DNA of 12,565 nucleotides from Paracoccaceae bacterium. GTDB taxonomy: Bacteria > Pseudomonadota > Alphaproteobacteria > Rhodobacterales > Rhodobacteraceae. Shown here piece after piece: positions 1 through 8,957 of this stretch. The position numbers and the translations under genes were made by a program. The stretch spans positions 1-12,565 of the forward strand of contig JAHRVZ010000053.1 in the NCBI GenBank assembly GCA_019090405.1, given 5' to 3'. Position 1 is the first letter of the stretch. Each line of letters opens with the position of its first letter. The notes under the pieces are model-generated. The model was not told the DNA's origin and searched no databases. It worked only from the letters and a program-made list of their open reading frames with translations.

Positions 1-66
1 ATACGGCGACCCCCGAGATCTACACTCGACTAGTCGTCGGCAGCGTCAGATGTGTATAAGAGACAG
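1..66 (+). other. Illumina P5 / Nextera transposase adapter (artefact)
   Basis: This is sequencing-library DNA, not genome. Bases 1-25 match the 3' part of the Illumina P5 primer with one mismatch at base 12 (C where A is expected). Bases 26-33 (TCGACTAG) are an i5 index. Bases 34-66 are the Nextera read-1 sequence, ending in the 19-bp Tn5 mosaic end AGATGTGTATAAGAGACAG at 48-66. Genuine sequence therefore starts at base 67. Translated, the adapter gives the peptides SYTHLTLPT (minus strand) and MCIRDS (plus strand), which recur as contaminants in protein databases. It creates a false C terminus for the minus-strand gene and a false N terminus for a plus-strand frame. Confidence 0.98.
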
Positions 67-3000
67 CCTCCCAGAAGAGCTGCGCCCCGGCAAAGCTGAA
101 AAGCCGGCTTTTTCCGCTGATGTTCAGCCTGGGGACATTTCCCTGCGGTCGCCTCTGCCGGTTAACGTGAACCACCCGGTCGCGCAGCAGAAGGAAGGAA
201 CCGCTTTCACCATCACTGATCGCAGACCGGATAACCGATGCCGGGATCTGAACAGGTGCTGCGCGGACCTTTTCGCACACCCCCGGAGAGCTGCCGCCCG
301 GTTCAACCGGGCAGGACCACAGAGCCTGATCGGCATCGATACGCCACAGGGTGTCAGCGCCAAGACGCCAGGCGCTGTCAGTTCCGGGGCGGTATTCGAA
401 CGCGATCCGGGCCAGCGTTCTGTCGCCCGTTTCCACCGCTTTGGCATCGAGAACGAACAGACGCTCAGGCGCGTCAGGGGCCCCGTCAACCAATACCAGC
501 TCTGCCGCACCGATCGCACTGGCAAGAGACCAGCCCACCTGTGCAGGCCCCAGACGAATGACCGCCTTTCTGGCGAACCCGTTGCGGGTAAAAAGCTCCA
601 GAGTATCGCGCCCGAGGACCGCGACGAAATCCCTGCCCTCGGCGATGTCAGTGATATCCCCCGGTGCAAGCAATATTCGCGGCAGGTCTGGCAGACGCAG
701 CCGTTTGAAGCCAACCTTGCCGTCACGTTCCGTCCCGCCCCACGCGGCCCCGTCCCCGTCCCAAAGGGTGACCAGCGTCCGATCGTCGGCCCCGATGGCA
801 AGATCAACCTCGGAAACCTCTTTGGGCGCACCGATGAATTCGCTGCGCGACCAGACCCGGCGCGCGGTGTCGTAACGCCAGACCGCATTCGTGGCAGCAA
901 AGACCAGGCCGCTTGGACCGCTGTATACTCGCCGCAGCGCGGCAGGGTCGGGTGCTGTGGAAACCGCCGGCAGGATGCGGCCCAGCATGCCGCCTTGCCA
1001 ACGGTTGATCCGGCCATCACGCTGCAACAGATAGACCGCGCCATTCGCCTGATCCAGCGTCACCTGTTCGGCAGCAATCTCGGTTTTCCACATCACCGTC
1101 TGCGGTCCGGCGTCGCAGCTCTCCGGAGAAGGCAGATCCGCGACAGGAATGGTTCGGAAACTTCCGCCGTCAATGACCACCAGATGCGCCCCGAGCAGTT
1201 CGATATGCCCGTCCGGTGACAACCCGTCTGCGATCAGATGCACCCATCGCCGGTTCTCCGGCTCATAGATACCGGCCCCGTCGCGGGTCAGGGCAATAAT
1301 CCGGCCATCGGGTAACGCCCGCGCGTCGATCAACGCTCCTTTCGGGGCGTCAGCACCGTTGAACAGGCATCGCTTGCTGTGGCCAAGGGCAGCGTAACGA
1401 CGCCCGCCGGTCTCTGCCATATAAATCAGTTCCTGCCCGGTATGCCCGGCTGCCAGAACCCGTTCGCCCTTTCGCGAAACCAGGTTTCCCCCGGAAAATA
1501 TCTTGCCGCCGGAATACCACAGCGGCGCGGTGATGCCCGGTGCCAGGAAACGGACCGGACCGCTGCCACCCGCAATTGCCGGCTGAAAGCGACGGTCGCC
1601 CGGACGATAGGCCACGATCCGGCCCTCGCCACCCAGAAAGATCGCTTCGTCGTTGGATATGGCATCGCTCACATCATCAAGGCCAAGCGAGGCCCCGACC
1701 GGTCCTCCGACCACCGGCTCCCAGCCTTTGTCCGTTGCCGCGAACAACGTACCCTTGGGCGACAGGGCAAGCAGGGTGTCGCCGCCCGCGATGCCCATAT
1801 CCAAAATGCCTTCTTCGGGACCGTCAAAGGCCCGGCTCCATCCCCTGTCGGACAGATTGTAGACGGTAAATTTAGCACCATCGGACAGAATCAGGTCGCG
1901 GCCAGCCGCCACTGCGCCAACCGGGCGAAACCCGGTCGGCGGCGGTACCCCGCGCAGCCGCTCCGGCGGGGTTTCCCCGGTCGCGGTCAAAACATGGGGA
2001 GTATGGTCAAGCCCCACTAGGATCAGCCGGTCGCCATCGGCCTGCACGTCAACAATTTCCCGACCCAGATCGGCACGTCTGAAAAAATCCACTCGCCGGT
2101 CCGGCCAGTCGCCGCTCAGCTCGCCCATGAAAACGCCGCCAGCCGCCAGATCGACCAGCCACAGAACGGAACTGCCGGGCAACAGCCGTATATGGCGGAT
2201 GTCCAGGTCGGGCGGCAGAGCGTCGGTGGTGAAACCATAGCGACGGCGCACCGGATCGTGCAGCAGGACACCCTCGGATCCCACCAGGATCAGCGTATCG
2301 CGCCAGAACGTCCCAGCCCCGAACCGGGTGCCCTCGGGCGCGCCATCGTCAGGGTGCACCAGTTGGAGCGCGTTTGTACCGGACATGTCGTAAACCGCAC
2401 CGGTCTGGTCCAGCACCAGCACCTCGCCACCGGGGGTGGGAACGATCTGCACGATCCGCTCGGGCACGCTGCGTTCAAGATCAACCCGAGCCGAGGTCAG
2501 CCGGGCAAACCGGACCCCGGCGGCAAAGTAAATCACCTGGCCCCCGGCACTGGCGTGCAGCGCGTCCACCGGCGCGGCCTCGATCACGCGCCACGCCCGT
2601 TGCACCGGATCATAGGCATGCACACCGGCCTCTCCCAACACCACGATCTGACCGGATTGCAGGGCGGCATGGCGGACTGAAAGCTGTGACAGACCCGGGG
2701 TAATGCTGTCCTCGCCGACCATCCTTGCCATTCCGCCACGCCCAGTTGCCTTCAGGATCGAAAGGCACGTCGCACCGCCACAATCGGCTGACTGCAAGGC
2801 AAGGACATCGCCCGCCGGCGTCACATCAAGATCGAGGATCGCGCCGTCGACACCGTCGACCTCGCCGCGCCGGCCCGCCGCTTCCGGCGACAGTGTTTCA
2901 AGCCCGCCTTCGCCACCCAGCCAGAACGACCCGCGCGCCCAGACGATGCGATCTGGTGCGGTGACACGACCATTTTGAGACACCCTGGCCCAGGTACCGC

Positions 3001-3667
3001 TTAGCTGATCGAACAACCCAAGCCCCTGTTCCCCGGCGGATGCCAGCAACCAGCGACCGTCGCCAGACACGACCCAGACACCGACATCCTCTTGCGCGAC
3101 CGGGGTGCCGTCCAGGCCAATCCAGGCGCTATCACTGGCCAGAACCCGCCAGAGGCCGTTTTTGCGCATCGCCAGTCCACCAGCCTCGGTCACCGCAAAA
3201 AGCGGATCGCTGCGGCGGCAGGGTTCATCGCCCGCTCCATCGCACCCGCTTGCCAGTGCCACCAGATCGGACGACAGCGCTGGCGTTCGTGGAATCGAAT
3301 CCTCGCTAAACAGCTCCTGTTCGCCGTCATACCAGTCCAGCGACCCGTCCCGCCGCCCCAACACCGCGTGCCGCCCCTGCATGATGGCATCGACGAACGG
3401 CGATCGTCCGTCGCGGTAGTCCGCCAATATGCGCCTGTCCTCAACCCGCCGAACAAGCGGTGGGTCGAAATACCCGTTGGCATTCTCGATCAGCGCCATC
3501 AATCCGCCGGTGAGCACGAAAACCACCACACCCGCCAGAACAATCATCGCCAACCCCGGATCCAGCCGCCCCCGGGGGGGCACCCGCCCCAGCCGCCTGC
3601 CCCGGCTCCTGTGGCGAATCTCGGCACCTTTTTCGCGCAACATCTGCCACGCCGACCCGCCCCTCAT
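67..3667 (-). CDS. Signal-anchored periplasmic beta-propeller-like protein (3'-truncated by contig end)
   Basis: At least 1200 genuine residues; no stop codon is reached before the adapter, so the C terminus is missing. The start is the ATG at 3667, which overlaps the previous gene's stop in an ATGA junction; GGAGG lies 7 bases upstream. The N terminus is Arg/Lys-rich (residues 1-35), followed by one hydrophobic segment at about 39-60 (AMIVLAGVVVFVLTGG), so it is probably a signal anchor with the bulk in the periplasm. The rest consists of many degenerate 40-50-residue beta repeats of the form 'hydrophobic strand, Gly/Asp turn, strand, Trp/Tyr', for example DGSLDWYDGEQELF and GSFWLGGEGGLETLS, typical of Reg_prop/WD-like propellers. 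All eight cysteines I see are outside the cytoplasm and several are close pairs (142/150, 296/301, 1119/1131), consistent with disulfides. No enzyme motif is seen. Role inferred: envelope sensor or scaffold for the MoxR system. The residues after Glu1200 are adapter-derived. Confidence 0.85.
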
Positions 3668-4794
3668 CGGGGTGCCTCCGATCCGCCAAGATTTCCATCT
3701 TGCGCGAACACCTCTCCGCGCGGGCGAACAAGTGCCAGCCCTTTGAAAGCGACAGAGAATATCTCGTCAGGGCGTTGCTCTGCCGCTGCCGACTCTGTTT
3801 GTGCAGCCCAAAATTCAAACGCGCAAAGGCTTTCGGCCAGGCCCAGCTTTCCCGCCAGCCCTGCGTCATCCCCAGCCCTTAGTCGCGCCCATTCATCGAA
3901 CCAGGCCAGCCGTTCCTTATGCCGGTCCGATACCGCACCAAGCGCAATCGCAATTGTCCGGCCCGCCAGACTCAACGCCGGCTCATCTGTTCCGCCAAGC
4001 GCTGCCGCATGGCGCATGCATTCAGTTACATCGGGGGGGGTGCGGATAGCGTCGCGCAGCACGCGCCAATCCTGATAAATCCGCGGGCATTCCTGGTCCG
4101 CGTATTTCCCAAGCGCGCGCAGCGCCGCAAGATCGGCGTCGCGCGAAAACCTCGCGATTGCCAGGGTTTCCAGAATTGCAGCCACATCTGCCTCGTTATG
4201 CAGTCCGAAATCCATCAGCTTGCGCTGAATTTCAACAAGCTGAGCGAATGCGTTTCCCGGCGGCTCGTTGCGCCCGAGACTCTGGACCACATCCCGACGC
4301 AACCGGTTCTGTTCATCGCGCAGGATCGCCTCGACCAACGCGGCGCGCAGACCGACCAGACCCAGCAGCCGGTGCCACAACAGCACCGGCACAAACCCGC
4401 GCCCGCGCAGTAGCCACATAAGGGTGTGCACCTGGAGAAAGCGGACAGGGGCGGCCAAACCGCTGTATTCAACCATCACCAGAGCAAATATCATGCCGAC
4501 CGGTAGCAGCCAGATCAACCCGAGCGGGAATGCAGACGTCCAGAACCGCCCGTTCAAAGGCAGCCAGACATTATCGTGCAACCAGTAAAGCAGTGCGGCA
4601 GGCCCGTCCGTGGCAAAAAACTCACTTGCCACTCCCACGATCAACAACACCAGCACACCGCCGACAACGGACAGGATCAACCGCCGCCGCCAGAACCGGC
4701 GCGGACGCGACAGCGAGGCCCGCCCGGCCCGCAACAGCGTGGAGCGCCCGTTTTCACCGGGCACGGCCCCGCCTGATTGCAACTGCTCGGTCAT
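3664..4794 (-). CDS. Two-TM inner-membrane protein with helical cytoplasmic domain, unknown function
   Basis: 376 residues from the ATG at 4794, which overlaps the preceding stop by four bases (ATGA). The frame stays open for 63 codons further upstream, but that stretch lies inside the neighbouring gene, and the coupled start fits the operon pattern. A basic patch (RRFWRRR, residues 32-38) precedes TM1 at about 39-59; a roughly 30-residue loop follows, then TM2 at about 90-109. By the positive-inside rule the N terminus and the long C-terminal part (about 110-376) are cytoplasmic. That part is mostly helical, with a weakly hydrophobic stretch at about 125-160 that might associate with the membrane. 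I recognise no family motif. Position between the single-TM gene and the propeller gene suggests a membrane platform or linker of the same complex. Function is not assignable from sequence alone. Confidence 0.85.
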   Translation of the reverse strand: MTEQLQSGGAVPGENGRSTLLRAGRASLSRPRRFWRRRLILSVVGGVLVLLIVGVASEFFATDGPAALLYWLHDNVWLPLNGRFWTSAFPLGLIWLLPVGMIFALVMVEYSGLAAPVRFLQVHTLMWLLRGRGFVPVLLWHRLLGLVGLRAALVEAILRDEQNRLRRDVVQSLGRNEPPGNAFAQLVEIQRKLMDFGLHNEADVAAILETLAIARFSRDADLAALRALGKYADQECPRIYQDWRVLRDAIRTPPDVTECMRHAAALGGTDEPALSLAGRTIAIALGAVSDRHKERLAWFDEWARLRAGDDAGLAGKLGLAESLCAFEFWAAQTESAAAEQRPDEIFSVAFKGLALVRPRGEVFAQDGNLGGSEAPR

Positions 4795-5249
4795 GGTTGG
4801 GTCGTCCCTCCGGACGCGCCCGCCGGCGGCGTGGGCCGGGTCGGCAACATCGACGATATCCATTGCTGGATTTCTGCCCGGTAATAATAGGCGGCACCCA
4901 ATGCGGCCAATACCGCAATCCCCAGCAGGATCATTGCCAAAAGCCAAAAATTGCGCCGCCACCAAAACCGCACCGCCAACCACCGGCGCTGCCTTTTCAG
5001 CGATCTTTCCATAACCCCCAGCCGTTTCTTGCCTAACGTAAAGATCGCGTTGGCCTGACCTACTAACAACGGATAAGTAAAGCGTTCGCTCAGTTGCCGA
5101 TCCAGTTCGGCGATGGCCGAAACCGGGGCGGCGGACATCCCGGCAAGCGCCGCGGCGTCCGGCAAGGTAGCGGACATTTCCGACCGGGCTTCGGACAATG
5201 CCTCGTCAAAATCCGCCAGTCCGGTTTTCTCGCCCGCCTGATCGGTCAT
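4791..5249 (-). CDS. Small single-TM membrane protein, unknown function
   Basis: 152 residues from the ATG at 5249, which forms an ATGA overlap with the preceding gene's stop; GGGGA sits about 5 bases upstream. A start four codons earlier is possible but less likely. Residues 1-100 are predicted cytoplasmic: an acidic, Ala-rich helical N terminus, then a basic stretch (KKRLGVMERSLKRQRRW, 74-90). A single membrane segment spans about 102-123 (LLAMILLGIAVLAALGAAYY). The tail is short, about 28 residues, Pro/Gly/Thr-rich and probably periplasmic. No known domain is recognised. The coupled position directly after the large coiled-coil gene and before the two-TM gene suggests it tethers a cytoplasmic partner to the membrane; this is inference. 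Confidence 0.83.
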   Translation of the reverse strand: MTDQAGEKTGLADFDEALSEARSEMSATLPDAAALAGMSAAPVSAIAELDRQLSERFTYPLLVGQANAIFTLGKKRLGVMERSLKRQRRWLAVRFWWRRNFWLLAMILLGIAVLAALGAAYYYRAEIQQWISSMLPTRPTPPAGASGGTTQP

Positions 5250-7342
5250 GAATATCCCCACTGATCCAGCAGCGCCTCTACCTTGTCGCTCGCTTCTTGC
5301 AGGCGGCGCTCGGCTTCATCGATTGCCGCTTCGCCGACCGACATTTCAGCCAGAAGATCGGCCACCATCGAAAACCGTGCATCCAGCAGGTTGGCCGAAA
5401 AAGCGTGCAGGTCGGCACCAGCGCTGTCGGCCTTTGCCATCTCTTTGCGCGCCAGCGCGATCATACCGTCCAGTTCGCCGACATGTTTGCGTACTTCGTC
5501 AAGATAGGCATGGCCCAGCCGCATCCTCTCGGCGCTTTGCCGGATTTCTTGCGTCACATGCCCCAGCACCTCGCCGATCTGTTGCGATACCAGGGTACGC
5601 CCCTGCGCCCAGGACTGCGCCAGATCGGCCACGGTTTCGTCAACCCCGGCCCGCAACTCTGCCGCCGCCTGCCCCTCGTACAGATCGTCGGCCAGTCGTT
5701 CCAGAACCGCGCGCTCCGCGATCCGTGGCGAGCGTACCATCATGTAATCGTTGATCCACCGAATGCTCAGATGCAGCGGCTGGAAACCGGCGCGGTCAAG
5801 CAACTCCACCTCCATTTCCGATCCCTCAACCTGCGGCGGCGAAAATACATAGATCGGTTGCGTATCTGGCTTGCCCAGCACCGCAGAGGCATCGGCGAAC
5901 AGGCCGCTCAGGATCACCCCCAGCGTTTCTTTCAGATAGCCGCCAAAACTGTTGATCGCAGGCAGCAGCCGGTGACGCACCGGAGTGAATATCATCGGAT
6001 CGGCCCCAGTCTGCAGCATAACCGCCGCGTGCGGATCAAGCCAATAGCGGATCGGGCGGTCCTCGGTGCGACCGCGCCAGAAATGTTCCGGCAACCGGCC
6101 CTCGATGGCAACCCGAGCCGGATCGTAGAGGATGAAATGCACCGGTTCCGCCCGTCCCGCCGCATGTCCTGCCGCATAGGTCAGCCCACCGTTCTGAACC
6201 ATCGCCGGCGGCATCGCGCGCAACCCGTCAACAAGCGCCGGTAATTGAGCGTCAGAAAAGCGCAGTAGCCCCATCTGCGGTGCCGCCAGTGCCCGGATCA
6301 GCTCGATCTCGGCCTGACGCTCCTCTATCTCTTCGCGCAGGGTTTCAATATCTGCCTCAATGCCCGTGGTTTCAGAGATCGCCCGCAGCGAGACGCGATA
6401 CCCGACCGGAAACTGCGCATCGACGATCCTGGCCTGAAGTGCAGCCTGGGCATCCTCGTTCGCCATCAGGGTCAGTTCCCTGACCCGGGGCCGGATTCTG
6501 TCGGTCGGATCGGACGCAAGGTCGTCGATGTTCAGCGCGGGAACCTGGCGCGGGATCGCGGCAAAGACCAGTTCGTCAGGGACATCCCCCAGCACCAGAA
6601 GATCGTGGTCGCCAGGCAAGTGCTCGGCATCGACCAGCCCGGCCAAAATCGCTCCCGCCGCACTGCGCTGGTCGCGCGGCAATGTCCGCCGGTCCGGCAG
6701 CCAGATCGTCCCACCCGAGGTTTCGATCCCGGCACAGATCGGCACGCTGTCCCCCGCCAGCGCGCGAAGGCCGTCCAGCGTGGCCCCCTCATCCGGATCG
6801 TCGGAAAGCCGGATCACCACCAGATCGGTGTCGCCCTGCTTGTCAGACAGGACGGAAACTGCGCTATGACGGCTTCGCCGGACCACCTGTGACACCCGCT
6901 CCGACAGGTCCGTTGCATCACCGACCAGGGCGCATATTTTTTTCCCCGATGCGGCCGGCCCACCCGGGTCCATGCCAGCCGGAACCGTGGCGCTGAACAA
7001 TGCAATCACCGATGCAGCCACACCGTCGATCATCCCTTCCACATTTGCCGATTGTGCCCCGCGCCGGGACAGATCATGGCTCTGCGACAGCGCCGCCTGA
7101 TAAACGTCGGCAAGTATGTCGCGCATCGCGATCACATCACCCTGACCCTGGACCGGCGGCGCGTTCCAGTGCGGCAGGAACGGCACCATGCCCAGATCCG
7201 AAGCAACCACGAACCGCAGATCGACCGCCTTGGCCCGCGACAAATGTGGTGCCAGACCGGCGAAAAAATGCAACAGTTCGTTCGCTCGCAGATGCGGGTA
7301 CCGGAAGCCCTGGCGCATGGGCGCATCGTGATTATCGGGCAT
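5246..7342 (-). CDS. 698-residue helical/coiled-coil protein of unknown function, MoxR operon
   Basis: The start is chosen at the ATG at 7342, because GGAGG lies 6 bases before it and it overlaps the end of the preceding gene by 11 bases; a start at 7399 would lie deeper inside that gene. No signal peptide or membrane segment is seen, so it is probably cytoplasmic. The N-terminal half (about 20-310) looks like alternating alpha/beta sequence (strand-like LRFVVASDL, DLVVIRLS, DLLVLGDV). A charged coiled coil follows at about 328-352 (IETLREEIEERQAEIELI). Then comes a mixed domain (about 355-540), and a long Ala/Glu/Arg-rich helical C terminus (about 545-698) likely to form coiled coil. I recognise no catalytic motif or family. 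Between the vWA-like gene and two membrane-protein genes, it is best viewed as a partner, substrate or scaffold of the MoxR/vWA pair. Confidence 0.85.
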   Translation of the reverse strand: MPDNHDAPMRQGFRYPHLRANELLHFFAGLAPHLSRAKAVDLRFVVASDLGMVPFLPHWNAPPVQGQGDVIAMRDILADVYQAALSQSHDLSRRGAQSANVEGMIDGVAASVIALFSATVPAGMDPGGPAASGKKICALVGDATDLSERVSQVVRRSRHSAVSVLSDKQGDTDLVVIRLSDDPDEGATLDGLRALAGDSVPICAGIETSGGTIWLPDRRTLPRDQRSAAGAILAGLVDAEHLPGDHDLLVLGDVPDELVFAAIPRQVPALNIDDLASDPTDRIRPRVRELTLMANEDAQAALQARIVDAQFPVGYRVSLRAISETTGIEADIETLREEIEERQAEIELIRALAAPQMGLLRFSDAQLPALVDGLRAMPPAMVQNGGLTYAAGHAAGRAEPVHFILYDPARVAIEGRLPEHFWRGRTEDRPIRYWLDPHAAVMLQTGADPMIFTPVRHRLLPAINSFGGYLKETLGVILSGLFADASAVLGKPDTQPIYVFSPPQVEGSEMEVELLDRAGFQPLHLSIRWINDYMMVRSPRIAERAVLERLADDLYEGQAAAELRAGVDETVADLAQSWAQGRTLVSQQIGEVLGHVTQEIRQSAERMRLGHAYLDEVRKHVGELDGMIALARKEMAKADSAGADLHAFSANLLDARFSMVADLLAEMSVGEAAIDEAERRLQEASDKVEALLDQWGYS

Positions 7343-8957
7343 CCACCGCCTCCATCGTGGCTTGGATAAACAGGGCCGACAATCCGCCCAACACTGCATT
7401 CAGGGCCTCGTCCTCGGGCAGATCATTAGGCACGAGAATCTCGTGCGACTCGACCGGCACGGTATCGCCACCAGCCACGAACCGCGCGCCTGCGACGATC
7501 CTTGACGGCACCACAAGCACCGCGATCACCGCATCCTCTTCGATGGTTTTCTTCAGGTCGGCGCGCAACCCCGTGCGTACCGAGGGCCAGTCTGTCCGAA
7601 TACGCCCGGCATCCGGGTGACTGTCCGGCAGCACCACAAACGCTACCCGGCGGAAATAATCACCGGGCCTATGGCGAACGTCCTTGGCCTTTCCCAGATG
7701 ACCGGTGCCGACCCTGAACCGGGTGTGCAACCGATCCAGCCCGCCCCGGACAAGTGCCGCCAACGTCTCGCTTTCCTCTGACTCACTAAGGCCGCCTGCC
7801 GGTTCGGTCGCAGCCAGTGTATCGACAAAACCGGGCAACAGGCCAGACCGAGCCAGCCGGTCGGTCCGCGACTCGCCCTGCAAAAGCATCGGATCCAGCC
7901 CGCGTACAAGGTCCACCGCTTCGACCCGCAGAACATCCGCCGCCACGCCCAGACTAGTCCGCTCGGACCAGATCAGATCGCTGCGTTGCAGGCCCATCTG
8001 GGCAAGGATCATCTGCAATCGCAACGCAGCATCCGCCCAGGCCGCCTTGACCAGACCGGTGCCCTGGCCCAACACGCGCTGGTCACAAAGGCAGAGTGAC
8101 AGCAGATCGCGCTTGGGCTGGCGGAACGGTGGCCGGTGACGCACCAGAATGCCCTCGTGCAGCAGCTTGTTGATCATCAATTCGGGTGGCAGCATCAGTT
8201 CCGAGAACATCGCATCGGGCAGATCCTCGAGCTGGGTCGAGGCGCGGATACCCGACACGCCGCCTTCCTTTGGCCGGTATCCCGAGCGCTTGCGAACCGA
8301 CACCGCGTGCGAGCGCTGTTTTCTGCGCTTGATCCTGAAATCTTCGGGAAAGGCCGGTTCGGCTTCGAACATCAGACGGCACAGCAGCGGGTCAGGCTCC
8401 GGCGGCAGCGGGCGGCGACCGAAATGACGCCCGACGAGCCCCGCGCGACGTTCCGCCGAGCGCATTGCCGCGCCGTGCAGGCAAACCGCCGCCTCGATCC
8501 AGAACCCCCTGCCCATCGCATCGGTTTCGCCAAGCAGCCGGTCGACATGCGTTTCAAAGCGCCGGGTCCAGTCCTGCGTCTCACTCACCGGCCCGTCAGC
8601 GGCCAGCCCGGCCGCCCCGCACAAGGTTGCCGCGCCACATTCCGCCACCGCCCGGCGCAGAACAGGCTCTGCGACCGACAGTCTGAAAACTGCAACCGCC
8701 CCGGCCCAGAACGCGGAGGCACCGATAACCCGTGACATCCCGATCACCTCTCCGGCGCGGGCGAACCCCCTGCCCCATCCGGGATCCTCGACCGGAACCT
8801 GCACGCCCTCAAACCGGGCCATATCCTGCGCCAGACGCACGGTCAGCGGCACATGCCGTTCGGCAAACGCCCGGATCAGCGCATTCACCCGCCCGGATGC
8901 AGCATCCTTGTTCCCGATGGTGCAATCTGCGCTTATCCGCAGTTCAATCCCTGACAT
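7332..8957 (-). CDS. vWA-like protein with degenerate metal site, partner of MoxR ATPase
   Basis: 541 residues from the ATG at 8957; the A of this ATG is the last base of the moxR stop (TGATG). A GTG one codon earlier is possible. The N-terminal about 200 residues are helical and Ala-rich. A basic linker (RIKRRKQRS, 208-216) leads to a segment (about 225-285) with RSGYRPKEGGVSGIR and HRPPFRQPKRDLL. This resembles the lead-in to the vWA fold in MoxR-linked proteins. Strand 1 would be DLLSLCLCD (284-292), but where a MIDAS site has DxSxS it reads DQRVL, so the serines are absent. A later strand, RVAFVVLPDSHPD (437-449), resembles the vWA 'hhhhsDG' strand. The vWA assignment is my inference from this pattern plus the fixed position directly after moxR, as ViaA-type proteins pair with RavA. 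It could instead be an unrelated adaptor. Confidence 0.8.
   Translation of the reverse strand: MSGIELRISADCTIGNKDAASGRVNALIRAFAERHVPLTVRLAQDMARFEGVQVPVEDPGWGRGFARAGEVIGMSRVIGASAFWAGAVAVFRLSVAEPVLRRAVAECGAATLCGAAGLAADGPVSETQDWTRRFETHVDRLLGETDAMGRGFWIEAAVCLHGAAMRSAERRAGLVGRHFGRRPLPPEPDPLLCRLMFEAEPAFPEDFRIKRRKQRSHAVSVRKRSGYRPKEGGVSGIRASTQLEDLPDAMFSELMLPPELMINKLLHEGILVRHRPPFRQPKRDLLSLCLCDQRVLGQGTGLVKAAWADAALRLQMILAQMGLQRSDLIWSERTSLGVAADVLRVEAVDLVRGLDPMLLQGESRTDRLARSGLLPGFVDTLAATEPAGGLSESEESETLAALVRGGLDRLHTRFRVGTGHLGKAKDVRHRPGDYFRRVAFVVLPDSHPDAGRIRTDWPSVRTGLRADLKKTIEEDAVIAVLVVPSRIVAGARFVAGGDTVPVESHEILVPNDLPEDEALNAVLGGLSALFIQATMEAVDAR
7349..7353 (-). promoter_or_regulatory. Shine-Dalgarno site deciding the start of the 698-residue gene
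   Basis: GGAGG on the minus strand, six bases before the ATG at 7342. It lies inside the last codons of the upstream vWA-like gene and supports the internal ATG over the longer open frame. Confidence 0.7.

Noticed and set aside
50..1219. 389-residue plus-strand open frame starting MCIRDS
   Set aside because: Its start is adapter sequence and the rest is antisense to the propeller gene; high-GC antisense frames stay open by codon bias. The translation is rich in Arg/Pro with no recognisable domain.
3092..4075. 327-residue plus-strand open frame, and several similar plus-strand frames elsewhere (1379-2020, 5297-6244, 11256-12170)
   Set aside because: Each is antisense to a well-supported minus-strand gene, has Arg/Pro/Ser/His-rich shadow composition, and lacks a fitting operon context.
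4791..4983. 63-residue N-terminal extension of the two-TM protein
   Set aside because: It lies fully inside the preceding gene; the ATGA-coupled ATG at 4794 fits the junction pattern of the operon.
6938..6961. Walker-A-like GPAASGKK in the 698-residue protein (residues 128-135)
   Set aside because: It has the GxxxxGK spacing, but Lys replaces the required Ser/Thr, no strong hydrophobic strand precedes it, and no Walker B partner is evident. Treated as chance.
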